A stretch of 37,406 nt of DNA from Bacteroidota bacterium (GTDB taxonomy: Bacteria; Bacteroidota; Bacteroidia; Bacteroidales; Dysgonomonadaceae), in contig JAEZGN010000029.1 of NCBI GenBank assembly GCA_023437305.1, positions 1 through 37,406 on the forward strand, written 5' to 3'. A model generated the notes under the pieces. It saw only the letters and a program-made list of their open reading frames with translations. It ran no database searches and was not told where the DNA came from. The stretch's first letter is position 1. Every line of letters starts with the position of its first letter. The position numbers were made by a program, and so were the translations under genes. Positions 15,939 to 23,141 of this stretch are shown one piece after another.

Positions 15939-16895
15939 TTAAGTCGTATGCAGTTTGCCGATTAATAATTTCTTAGCATGAATGCTCTCATATTGGGTTC
16001 CGAATATGATAGCAGAAGAGAGTGTTACCATGAATGGTGCAAACTTGTCTATATCCACACTTTCAAGGTCGTTTCCGTTACCTGTACCGACAATCATGTT
16101 AGTCTTTTGTGTCAACTGGATGATGTCTGAATCGGCTTTATTCGATAATGCAACGATTTCACATTTACCGCCACTTCCTTCAAGATATCTTTTTTCGAAA
16201 GATGTATTATACGGTGTAGCACCAACAGTGGCCTGATAATCGTCCTCATAGGCTTCTTTTACGGCAAAAGGTACAAGCATTTGAGTTGGCACTCCTTTCA
16301 ACTCATCTTTTGCTGTCCGATAATATGTTTTAAGAGCATCAACGGCATTTGTAGAGTCTATTGCTTCCGAGAATTCATATAGGTTACCCAATGTAGTAGT
16401 GATATTATTGGCTGTGATTTCATTCTTAGCAATAGTATCAAAACCATTGAATAAATCTTTACTCAATGTTCCGGAATCGTTTCTTACTGCGGTAAACAAT
16501 GAAGAGTTTAGTCCTTCAGACAAACTCAGCATCATAGCAGAAAGGACAGCCTTTACAATTTCTGTACGTGTAAGCCCCTGACCATGTGTCACAAGACTAC
16601 CGTATACTGATTGTAATACGGTATTTGGATCAAATTCTTTGATCACTGATCCTAGATAAGTCTCTAGAGTTCTTGCTTTGATGGTTACATCTCCACTTTT
16701 ACGACTAGGATCATAAGGCCCAAATTGAGAACCGTCATTAATTTGACCTACTGTAGATTTGTATTGAACACCAGTCCTGAGTGTAACATAAGGTAGGGAC
16801 GATTGCAAGGCGATAGCCGGCAATGTTAACAACATTTTCCGGAATTCATGAGCTGATTTTTTCAGCTCATCGGGTGATATTACAATATTTGCCAT
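15939..16895 (-). CDS. Putative major capsid protein
   Basis: 318 residues, starting MANIVISPDELKKSAHEFRKML. It has the composition of an HK97-fold capsid: an N-terminal helix region, a GSQFGPYDPSRK segment near 60, a long central helix region and a final strand with IHAKKLLIGKLHTT. It lies 3 bp after the ClpP-type protease and before another structural gene, the usual protease-capsid order. Assignment is mainly from synteny and length. It lacks an evident long cleavable N-terminal scaffold, which may instead be the C-terminus of the protease gene. Confidence 0.6.
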   Translation of the reverse strand: MANIVISPDELKKSAHEFRKMLLTLPAIALQSSLPYVTLRTGVQYKSTVGQINDGSQFGPYDPSRKSGDVTIKARTLETYLGSVIKEFDPNTVLQSVYGSLVTHGQGLTRTEIVKAVLSAMMLSLSEGLNSSLFTAVRNDSGTLSKDLFNGFDTIAKNEITANNITTTLGNLYEFSEAIDSTNAVDALKTYYRTAKDELKGVPTQMLVPFAVKEAYEDDYQATVGATPYNTSFEKRYLEGSGGKCEIVALSNKADSDIIQLTQKTNMIVGTGNGNDLESVDIDKFAPFMVTLSSAIIFGTQYESIHAKKLLIGKLHTT

Positions 16896-16898
16896 ATT

Positions 16899-17966
16899 TT
16901 ATTTAGTTAGCATGTCATACATTTCTTTAGCTTCGATAGCTGCTTTTAGGTCGGCATCTTCAAAACCTTTACCTTTACCCGGATCTGAATTTTTATTCAC
17001 AGGATCAGAGCCTGCACCGGGCGAGGCTTTCAGGGCGTCATAATCAGCTTTAAGCTGATCGTACTCAGTAGATTTCTTTGTCAGATTATCTAATGCTGCT
17101 TGTTTGTCATCATTAGCTGACTTAAGGGCGTCGTTCATTTTGGTTAACTGATCCTCGGAAACATTTGCTTTTCCTTCGGTCAGTTCAATACCTTCTACTT
17201 CCAGAAGGGTATTGATGTGAGTCCAGTCTTTTTTCATATTTATTACAGGATTTTCGTCAGTTTTTTCTTTATTTGTATTTTTACCTATCCGGGAAAGAAT
17301 ATCATTTTTGAATACATCAAGTTTTTCTTCTATTTTTTCTAACAGGCCTTTTGTTTCTTCCTGATTGTTCCGGATATTTGGGAAAGGAAGTTCAGCAACA
17401 TTGAACTTTTCTTTCATTTCGGGGGTGAAATTTACTTTCCCTGTAGATTTTCCGAATACTTCATCTACCAGTCCCCATTCTTTAGCCTCATTTGCTGTCA
17501 GCCATGTCGCTTGCTTCATCAGATTAAGTACATCAGTTATACTTTTCCCTGTTTTAACAGCATATTTGCGGGCTAAAACGAGTGTAACTTTCTCGTTTTC
17601 CTTCTTTTCTTTTTCAAGTTGATCTATCAGGGCCTGTATATCGTCTTCGTTCATCATGCCCCAGGCGTCTACCCATGACATTGCTTTGTGGATCAGATAT
17701 AGAGAATCGATGTGAGCACGCACTTTATTAGCACCTAAAGTCAAAACAGTAGTTGCAGAAGCATTGAACGAGAACATATCAACTGTTACATCACCGTGTG
17801 ACTCAAATTGAGCTGCAATATCAAGAGCATCATTTACACTACCGCCCAAAGAATTTGTACGGACATATACCGGCTTGTTTTTATTTTCAGACAGCTTATT
17901 CTTTACCCACTTGCGTCCGTTAAAGTAATCACCTATATAGCCGTCCAGGTCTATTTGATATTCCAT
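16899..17966 (-). CDS. ClpP-type head maturation protease with fused scaffold-like tail
   Basis: 355 residues. Residues 1-180 form a ClpP/S14 domain: strand PVYVRTNSLGGSVNDALDIA, FSFNASATTVLTLGA with probable nucleophile Ser70, and LYLIHKAMSW with His93. Residues about 200-340 are charged and helical, with EEKLDVF... and a DKQAALDNLTKKSTEYDQLK coiled coil, then a Gly/Pro linker, like capsid scaffolds. Such fusions supply the protease and scaffold for capsid assembly. The ATG at 17966 is 5 nt from the terminator-like hairpin 17979-18012. It heads the capsid operon. Confidence 0.7.
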   Translation of the reverse strand: MEYQIDLDGYIGDYFNGRKWVKNKLSENKNKPVYVRTNSLGGSVNDALDIAAQFESHGDVTVDMFSFNASATTVLTLGANKVRAHIDSLYLIHKAMSWVDAWGMMNEDDIQALIDQLEKEKKENEKVTLVLARKYAVKTGKSITDVLNLMKQATWLTANEAKEWGLVDEVFGKSTGKVNFTPEMKEKFNVAELPFPNIRNNQEETKGLLEKIEEKLDVFKNDILSRIGKNTNKEKTDENPVINMKKDWTHINTLLEVEGIELTEGKANVSEDQLTKMNDALKSANDDKQAALDNLTKKSTEYDQLKADYDALKASPGAGSDPVNKNSDPGKGKGFEDADLKAAIEAKEMYDMLTK

Positions 17967-17970
17967 ATTA

Positions 17971-18012
17971 AAAAGAAAAAAGTTGCATCGTTATTAATTT
18001 CAATGCAACTTT
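17971..18012 (-). terminator. Terminator-like hairpin immediately before the protease ATG
   Basis: Perfect 10-bp stem AAAGTTGCAT/ATGCAACTTT (17979-17988 with 18003-18012) followed on the minus strand by TTTTTTCTTTTT, ending 5 nt before the ATG. The 5' arm contains the downstream box of promoter P4. Confidence 0.7.
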
Positions 18013-18044
18013 ATATAGAATATAGGGTATGTAAAAAGACTAAG
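18006..18044 (-). promoter_or_regulatory. Candidate late promoter P4
   Basis: Minus-strand CTTAGTCTTTT (18044-18034) and TAAAGTTG (18013-18006), with the two diagnostic G residues 34 nt apart. The upstream box overlaps the YopX-like gene's stop codon, and the downstream box lies in the terminator's 5' arm. Confidence 0.5.
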
Positions 18045-18468
18045 ATTTGTTCTTTTTTATGAATTTATCTATATTATCATGGTAAATGTCACCTACTACC
18101 CGCCAATTATATGTTTTAATATCATACTCAGTTATAGGAAGAAAATAATCATGTTTTTTATTAATACTCTTATATCCGAATATCCCGTCTTGAAAATCAA
18201 TAATTATATAGGTTGGCTTATCGTCAGCATAATATCTTTGAATAATATCACCATCAAATATTCTATTAGGCTTTGTTGAAGTATCATAGAATGATGAAAA
18301 TTGAGAGATACTTTCGGGTATAACTCCCATAACTTTACTGAAGTTTGATTCTATTGTCGTTATACAGGATATCATTCCGCGCTCTTGATGTAAAAATTGC
18401 GTATAAAATCCATAAAGCCACGATTTCTTATCATCTTCGTCTATGCCTCTGAATATTATTTCTCTCAT
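18040..18468 (-). CDS. YopX-family protein
   Basis: 142 residues. Matches the YopX pattern well: MREIIFRGIDEDDKKSWLYG at the start, MGVIPESISQFSSFYDTSTK, NRIFDGDIIQ near the middle, and a C-terminal VVGDIYHDNIDKF (compare V.GNIHDNPEL). YopX proteins are small, common phage proteins of unknown biochemical role. Overlaps the upstream 58-aa gene by 4 bp (ATGA). Confidence 0.75.
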   Translation of the reverse strand: MREIIFRGIDEDDKKSWLYGFYTQFLHQERGMISCITTIESNFSKVMGVIPESISQFSSFYDTSTKPNRIFDGDIIQRYYADDKPTYIIIDFQDGIFGYKSINKKHDYFLPITEYDIKTYNWRVVGDIYHDNIDKFIKKNKS

Positions 18469-18641
18469 TCATTCTTAATTTTAAGTGCTGCCTTCAATAA
18501 TTCTACCTGTTGTTTTTGATTTTTATTTGCACATTCAACCAACTTATATAGATGCTGTGAGACTTGTGCAAAAGTGGGAGCTATACTTCTAGCTGCATTA
18601 GCAAGCTGTTTTAAATTTATTTGGCCTTCTTGTTTTTGCAT
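18465..18641 (-). CDS. 58-aa helical phage protein
   Basis: ATG at 18641, two bases after the stop of the previous gene; TGA overlaps the next ATG as ATGA. Sequence begins MQKQEGQINLKQLANAARSI and is a single amphipathic helical protein with a Lys/Gln-rich C-terminus. Tight coupling on both sides supports it as real. Function unknown. Confidence 0.6.
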   Translation of the reverse strand: MQKQEGQINLKQLANAARSIAPTFAQVSQHLYKLVECANKNQKQQVELLKAALKIKNE

Positions 18642-18643
18642 GA

Positions 18644-19084
18644 CTATTCTATTTCTAAAAATGGAAAAAGGTTTGAATAAGTTATCTCGAGCTCAGTAAT
18701 ATTCACACCCGAAGGTTCGGCCGGGTTATCATGCTTCGCTGTCGATATGGGAAATGGCATTTCGTTGGTTCCCATCAGCCATTGACGATTGTTTACATCA
18801 GTCAATCGGTAAACTATATTCCTGTTTGCGAGAAATGTTTCCAGGTTCCACGGCATAACCTGTTGTTCGCCGATTCTCATAACCATCTTAGAGGTATATA
18901 TATCTTGACCCGATACACGTTTGGTTTCATAACTTGCTGCAGCAAGTCCTTCTATACAGATAGTGGTAAAAGTACCGGCTATCTGGATTGGAATTCCGTG
19001 AGCGATTTTTTCATTCGCTACGATAGTCACAAAATCTGCAATGGCAAATTCGACTATTTTTATGGCTGGTAAAAACTTGTTCAT
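18644..19084 (-). CDS. Phage protein, unknown (DUF6046-like by memory)
   Basis: 146 residues, beta-rich with an N-terminal hydrophobic amphipathic segment, starting MNKFLPAIKIVEFAIADF. Contains GQDIYTSKMVMRIGEQQVMP and a C-terminal NITELEITYSNLFPFLEIE. Resembles small structural proteins of Bacteroidales phages, though that memory is unverified. It precedes the 58-aa and YopX-like genes by 2 bp; the three form a short operon after the 161-aa gene. Confidence 0.5.
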   Translation of the reverse strand: MNKFLPAIKIVEFAIADFVTIVANEKIAHGIPIQIAGTFTTICIEGLAAASYETKRVSGQDIYTSKMVMRIGEQQVMPWNLETFLANRNIVYRLTDVNNRQWLMGTNEMPFPISTAKHDNPAEPSGVNITELEITYSNLFPFLEIE

Positions 19085-19152
19085 AACTTAGATAACTTCG
19101 TTAAATTCAATAACTTCGATGTTTTTAAAAAGGGTGAAAAAGTCGGGAATTT

Positions 19153-19638
19153 TTAGGATAATTTTATTTGATTTTTTATTCGATACTCGTAACGCATTCT
19201 ATAAAATTTTTGACGAATAGTTTCAAAATTTTTATCATCGTTCAAATTTGATATTCCATTCGTTTCACACCAGGCATATATTTGAGATACAAGATCGCCT
19301 CGTCTGCGTTTTTTTATATCGATAAGATCAGACCACATGTGATTTTCGAATATTGCGATTAGATTATTTCTCAAAGCATCTTTAGCCGAAGGGTATAGGT
19401 AGTTATATTCCCGTGGGTCTTTTTCTTTCGAATATGGAATCTCGATGCGTACAAAAGAAATTTCATTGCCCGGGTTAATATCCGGTGTTGTATTTTCAGA
19501 TAGCTTAGATAGATGCCTCTTTATTAATTTCAGTTCAGGTGAGTTTACCGGGAGACGTATAGGGTCTCCAAAGTGAAAAATAAGATATTCTCTCAAATAT
19601 CTTTCAACCTCAAGATAAATGTAAATTCCGCTGCTCAT
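19153..19638 (-). CDS. Basic DNA-binding-like protein, candidate late regulator
   Basis: 161 residues from ATG 19638 (MSSGIYIYLEVERYLREYL). The frame is open to a TTG at 19665, but that codon lies within a perfect minus-strand -7 box (TATTTTTG, 19670-19663), so the ATG is preferred. The protein is basic; its C-terminus (about 115-155: DLVSQIYAWCETNGI...FETIRQKFYRMRYEYR) reads like a helical DNA-binding region. The promoter region carries the same paired element found at the repressor locus, and it precedes the late genes. A late-gene activator role is inference; no family assigned. Confidence 0.5.
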   Translation of the reverse strand: MSSGIYIYLEVERYLREYLIFHFGDPIRLPVNSPELKLIKRHLSKLSENTTPDINPGNEISFVRIEIPYSKEKDPREYNYLYPSAKDALRNNLIAIFENHMWSDLIDIKKRRRGDLVSQIYAWCETNGISNLNDDKNFETIRQKFYRMRYEYRIKNQIKLS

Positions 19639-19662
19639 ATTGTTTTTAGTTTTTAATCTTCT

Positions 19663-19693
19663 CAAAAATACAAATTATAATACTTAAAATCAA
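19663..19693 (-). promoter_or_regulatory. Bacteroidota promoter for the 161-aa gene
   Basis: Minus strand TTG (19693-19691), 20-nt spacer, TATTTTTG (19670-19663), a full TAnnTTTG -7 box. Expected start near 19656, leaving an 18-nt leader before ATG 19638. Confidence 0.65.
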
Positions 19694-19710
19694 TATTTTA
19701 AGCCTAAAAA

Positions 19711-19744
19711 GTAAACAAAAATAGAATTATTGTAAACAAATTTA
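19711..19744 (-). promoter_or_regulatory. Paired TAnnTTTGTTTAC element (repressor-type operator, copy 2)
   Basis: On the plus strand GTAAACAAAAATA, an 8-bp spacer, then GTAAACAAATTTA. The half-sites are 21 bp apart, as at 28484-28517. Each half-site fuses a TAnnTTTG -7-like box to TTTAC. It lies upstream of the 161-aa gene promoter. Confidence 0.65.
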
Positions 19745-19759
19745 GATTTTGTTTTTTGC

Positions 19760-19949
19760 TTACCACTTACCAATGTGCTTAAGTTATTGATATATAGTGT
19801 TTTGTTTGTGGTAGCATTGTGGTAAGGCTATTTTGTGGTAACTTGTGGTAAGTTGTGGTAAGCAGTAGTTTTTTATAGAAGTTACCACAACTAAAGTGTT
19901 ATGTATAAACATTTACAGGCATAAAATTTACATTTGTGGTAAGTGGTAG
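19760..19949. repeat. Iteron-like TGTGGTAA repeats
   Basis: Copies of TGTGGTAA or one-mismatch variants at 19807, 19818, 19834, 19844, 19854, 19935 and AGTGGTAG at 19942 on the plus strand, with inverted copies TTACCAC(A) at 19760-19766 and 19882-19889. Three copies are spaced exactly 10 bp apart. Consistent with binding sites for a replication initiator or activator. Confidence 0.65.
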
Positions 19950-20044
19950 TTTTAAAATCAAAAAAGGTATTTCACGTAATACTATTATATATATAAATAA
20001 AATCTATATTTTTTATTATATTATTATACGTATATATATGAAAA
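19760..20044. other. Candidate phage replication origin
   Basis: Repeats at 19760-19949 are directly followed by an almost pure A/T stretch (about 19977-20044, containing TATATATATAAATAAAAT and similar runs) suited to duplex unwinding. Together they resemble an iteron origin. It lies beside the early replication genes, in the only large gene-free region of the phage besides 11658-12053. A transcriptional control region is the alternative. Confidence 0.45.
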
Positions 20045-20049
20045 TGGAA

Positions 20050-20111
20050 ATCCCCCTGAGCCCTATAAAAACATTGTCAGGAATGTTTAATATCTAAGGA
20101 CTAAGGGGGAT
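20050..20111 (-). other. Long imperfect hairpin below the Dam gene
   Basis: Outer arms ATCCCCCT (20050-20057) and AGGGGGAT (20104-20111) are perfect complements. Further pairing inside (AG/CT, CC/GG, ACATT/AATGT) gives a stem of about 20 bp with bulges. It may be a terminator for the early operon (the minus strand continues TTTCCATTTTC) or part of the origin. Confidence 0.5.
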
Positions 20112-20133
20112 GGGGACAAATATATCGTGGGTG

Positions 20134-20976
20134 CTACTGAGAGAAAAAGAATAAGCTGTTTTTTATCGGATTATAGTTCGTAAATATTACTTCCTGGACA
20201 TCACCGCTACGAATATTATTTTTCTTGATTGGAAACTTTGTCTTATAGAAGTCGTTGTATAAATCATTCATCAGATCGCAATCATATCCGCTTACCATGG
20301 CCAGCCCTGAAATATGATGTAGTTTGTCTGATAGTTGCTCGTGCTGAAGATCGGTAAATTCAAATTTGTAGTCGTTATATGATTTGCGAGAACGTTTCGT
20401 ATATGGTGGGTCTGCATAGAATAAAGCCTTTTCAAAGTCAATCTTATCAATACAATCAGCGTAATCATAATTTGTGATTTGAAAATCAGATCTAATAATG
20501 TTTGCGACCTCATGTAAATTATTAATTGCATTATTCCATCTCGATACCGTTTCACCTCCATGTGCATTTACGTGCTGTTTTGCCATGTGCCAGCCTTTAT
20601 TTACCCGTTGTGCTCCAAGTCCAAAAAAAGATTGTCGTACCCGGACATAGAATCGACGTGCCTGCTCTATTTTATTCTCAGATGGCTCCCAGCTATTATC
20701 ATACTCTAATTTAGAACATGGAGTGAGTAATAGTAAGCGGATCAACTCATTTTCGTGATCTCTGAGGACTTGAAAGAAATTTGTGATATCAGAGTTCAAC
20801 TCGTTTGCGGTTTTAATCACACGGCCTTTGTAGTTGATTGAGACTACCATAGAGCCGGCAAATAAATCTACCAAATGATTAAACTCCATTGGAAAATGAT
20901 CATATAGATAATTTAGCCAGGTAAATTTACCGCCAAAATAATTGAATGCTATAACTTTACTTGAATCGTGGGACAT
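20134..20976 (-). CDS. Dam-type adenine-specific DNA methyltransferase
   Basis: 280 residues. The AdoMet site is formed by AFNYFGGKFTWL (10-21) and LVDLFAGSM (35-43). The catalytic DPPY is at 189-192, in the alpha-type order of Dam (binding motif first). Length matches the family. It transfers methyl to adenine N6, probably in GATC or a related short site, protecting phage DNA or controlling replication. No restriction nuclease neighbours it. Last gene of the early operon, next to the candidate origin. Confidence 0.85.
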   Translation of the reverse strand: MSHDSSKVIAFNYFGGKFTWLNYLYDHFPMEFNHLVDLFAGSMVVSINYKGRVIKTANELNSDITNFFQVLRDHENELIRLLLLTPCSKLEYDNSWEPSENKIEQARRFYVRVRQSFFGLGAQRVNKGWHMAKQHVNAHGGETVSRWNNAINNLHEVANIIRSDFQITNYDYADCIDKIDFEKALFYADPPYTKRSRKSYNDYKFEFTDLQHEQLSDKLHHISGLAMVSGYDCDLMNDLYNDFYKTKFPIKKNNIRSGDVQEVIFTNYNPIKNSLFFFSQ

Positions 20977-21001
20977 GACTTAATGAATAATTCAGTATAT
21001 T

Positions 21002-21463
21002 TTAATATCTAAACTTTGTGAGGTGAATAACACAGCCATCAAAACACCCTGTTTGTTCAGGGAAAAACCATTTAGAAAAGTCGGTTAGGTTTAAACCATC
21101 ATTTGCAGCTACTTTACTTATTGTTTCAATTTCTTCATCATTCACTAGCATACGTATGTTTGTAGCATCTTTTGAATCGTGGATATCTAGGTATGTGCGT
21201 TGGATACCAACACCATCATCACAGGTTAAATCTTTTATTAATATTTGCTTGCTTCTATAAGCTTTATCACTCCAGTCTCGTATAGAGAGTATAGCTTTAC
21301 CTTCTTGAATCTCTTTTATTCGTTTTGCCCAAAGCTCATAATTGCATCGGATTGTATGTATTTTCTCGCCTTTCAGAAACTTTTCCCTGAAGTTTGTAGG
21401 TTGTCCTTCTTTTGGATGACCTTTCAAAAATGTTTTTGAAAGAATTATTATGTATTTTTTCAT
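21002..21463 (-). CDS. ASCH-like domain protein
   Basis: 153 residues. ASCH-type features: REKFLKGEKIHTIR near residues 28-41, AILSIRDWSDKAYRSKQ with a strand and basic turn, and a C-terminal NDGLNLTDFSKWFFPEQ. ASCH domains are small beta-barrels thought to bind RNA. Found often in Bacteroidales phages and mobile elements. Coupled to the zinc-ribbon gene by 7 bp and before the Dam gene. Role in phage biology unknown. Confidence 0.6.
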   Translation of the reverse strand: MKKYIIILSKTFLKGHPKEGQPTNFREKFLKGEKIHTIRCNYELWAKRIKEIQEGKAILSIRDWSDKAYRSKQILIKDLTCDDGVGIQRTYLDIHDSKDATNIRMLVNDEEIETISKVAANDGLNLTDFSKWFFPEQTGCFDGCVIHLTKFRY

Positions 21464-21470
21464 CTGTTGA

Positions 21471-21659
21471 TTAGTCTACTATTTTATCTATCATAAATAT
21501 TTCTTGACAGAATGGACATTCAATTTTTATTTCAGCATCTTCACAATCTAAATTTGTAATTTCAGATGCTTCAAAGAATGCACTATCTTCTTCTTGACAA
21601 TATGGACAATTGTATTTGATATATGATGTTAATTCCGCTTGAGTAGTTTTCATTTTCAT
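21471..21659 (-). CDS. 62-aa zinc-ribbon-like protein
   Basis: Two CxxC knuckles (YNCPYCQEE near 18-21, ECPFCQEIF near 48-51) separated by about 27 residues, the layout of a four-Cys zinc ribbon. Overlaps the VirE-like gene's stop by 4 bp. Small phage zinc ribbons often act in transcription or replication complexes, but the partner is not visible. Confidence 0.65.
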   Translation of the reverse strand: MKMKTTQAELTSYIKYNCPYCQEEDSAFFEASEITNLDCEDAEIKIECPFCQEIFMIDKIVD

Positions 21660-22933
21660 TCCTCCTGTTTTATTTTTTTAGTTAATTCCTTCTCATCATT
21701 AAATATTACTCTATAACCTTTTATTGAATTACCGTCATCGTCCCGGAAAGATATTTTAGGGAATCCAAGCGCTGTGAGTGCTACGCCCATTTTAGTGATC
21801 GTTATTTTGCCCTGGTCTTCCTTCCGGATCTTATTTCTCAATCGTGAGAATATTGCCGATGCGTTCAGCTTTTCGCCTTCATCATTCGATTGTGGTACTG
21901 TTAAGTGAAGCTGGATAAACTTCATTGCCGATGTTTCGAACATATACCGGCGATTGTATGCCGAAAAGTCCTCATAGTCTGGTTGTTCAAACTTGTAATT
22001 AAATCCTGAATCTTCGTACAGTGTGAGGGCTTCACTCCATAACTGATCGATATTGATTGTTTTTGAATATTCCCTGTCGATATCTTCGAGCTCGATAATA
22101 CCCCAACGTCTATAACCATAACTATCGTGCAGAAAACCGCCCAGTTCCTGATTTCTGTTTGATGTGAATACAGCACAACCGATGCGGTCTTTATCTGTTG
22201 CAAACTCTTCGTGCCGGCGTTTATTCAAAATCTTTCTGTCAGACATGCAGCTCTTGAACGTGTCGATTGATCGGGGTGATACTCCGTTGAGCTCATCAAA
22301 GTTTACAATCATATAGCGGGTAAAGACATCTTCGATATCGAACTTTTTATCGTCCTTGCTCGATTTTACATAATATTCTTTCAATGCGTCGGGGACAATG
22401 AATTCTACCAGGTGTGTTTTGCCTATACCTTCAGAGCTGTGTATAAAACCCAATGCAACATCATTCGGATGATTTCCTATCCAGCAAGCTACACACGCCA
22501 CAAACCATTTTTTTATAAGTTTGTTGGTCCGTTCCCTGTAATATTCGGGCGTGTTTTCTTCGAATACGCGGGGAATAATGTATTTACAAAACAGATCTAT
22601 TTGGCTTTCGCCCTGCCATTTTTTGCGTATGCTATCAAAATATTCCTTGATAGGATCACATGGCTTTATATAATTCGGGCTACGTATAACAGTTCTTAAT
22701 ACGTCTTTACTCACATTATACCCTTCCGATTTAAGATGAAGCCATATATCCCCGAAGTCGGGTGGAAATGAATATCGGTTTTCATCTTTGCATGTTATTT
22801 TAATCTTGGATGGGTCTTGTGCCGGTATCCGTATTTCATAGTATTCTTGTAAGAATCCGACGATCTGTTTTATTTCATCCTTAAATAAATCGGGTTGCTT
22901 CCCGTGTTCGATAATTGGCTGGATTTGTCCCAT
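21656..22933 (-). CDS. VirE/SF3-like helicase-primase ATPase
   Basis: 425 residues. Walker A at 162-173 (GFIHSSEGIGKT), Walker B MIVNFDELNG with Asp213/Glu214, then a sensor region (CAVFTSNRNQ) and an arginine motif (GYRRWGIIE). This is the VirE-type (virulence-associated E) AAA+/SF3 arrangement typical of phage and satellite replication helicases. The N-terminal 100 residues may bind DNA or primase. Placed in the early operon with several DNA-metabolism genes and 1.5 kb from the candidate origin. Confidence 0.75.
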   Translation of the reverse strand: MGQIQPIIEHGKQPDLFKDEIKQIVGFLQEYYEIRIPAQDPSKIKITCKDENRYSFPPDFGDIWLHLKSEGYNVSKDVLRTVIRSPNYIKPCDPIKEYFDSIRKKWQGESQIDLFCKYIIPRVFEENTPEYYRERTNKLIKKWFVACVACWIGNHPNDVALGFIHSSEGIGKTHLVEFIVPDALKEYYVKSSKDDKKFDIEDVFTRYMIVNFDELNGVSPRSIDTFKSCMSDRKILNKRRHEEFATDKDRIGCAVFTSNRNQELGGFLHDSYGYRRWGIIELEDIDREYSKTINIDQLWSEALTLYEDSGFNYKFEQPDYEDFSAYNRRYMFETSAMKFIQLHLTVPQSNDEGEKLNASAIFSRLRNKIRKEDQGKITITKMGVALTALGFPKISFRDDDGNSIKGYRVIFNDEKELTKKIKQEE

Positions 22934-22957
22934 ATTCCGTTTGTCCCTTATAGATTG

Positions 22958-23140
22958 TTAGATAATTGTGGCTTGACACTCAAAGCCGTATTCGGTACGT
23001 AAACGCCTTACCGGTTTTATCTTTACCGATTGCGGATCGTTGCAATTATAATAAATAGTCCTGTTTTTTATTGAGACAAAAAAACCTTTTGTTCTGACCC
23101 GATATACAAGGCAATAAAACTTGTTTTTCTCTGAATTCAT
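22958..23140 (-). CDS. 60-aa basic phage protein
   Basis: Starts MNSEKNKFYCLVYRVRTKGF; strongly basic with beta-strand pattern and one CNDPQS turn. 1 bp after the 215-aa gene and 24 bp before the VirE-like gene, so part of the early operon. Function unknown. Confidence 0.55.
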   Translation of the reverse strand: MNSEKNKFYCLVYRVRTKGFFVSIKNRTIYYNCNDPQSVKIKPVRRLRTEYGFECQATII

Positions 23141-23141
23141 A

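Noticed and set aside
19088..19123. loxP-like ATAACTTCG repeats
   Set aside because: Only two short matches, no second arm or 8-bp spacer, and no recombinase seen.
19801..19949. CRISPR-like array
   Set aside because: Repeat units are only 7-8 bp, spacings are irregular and copies occur in both orientations.
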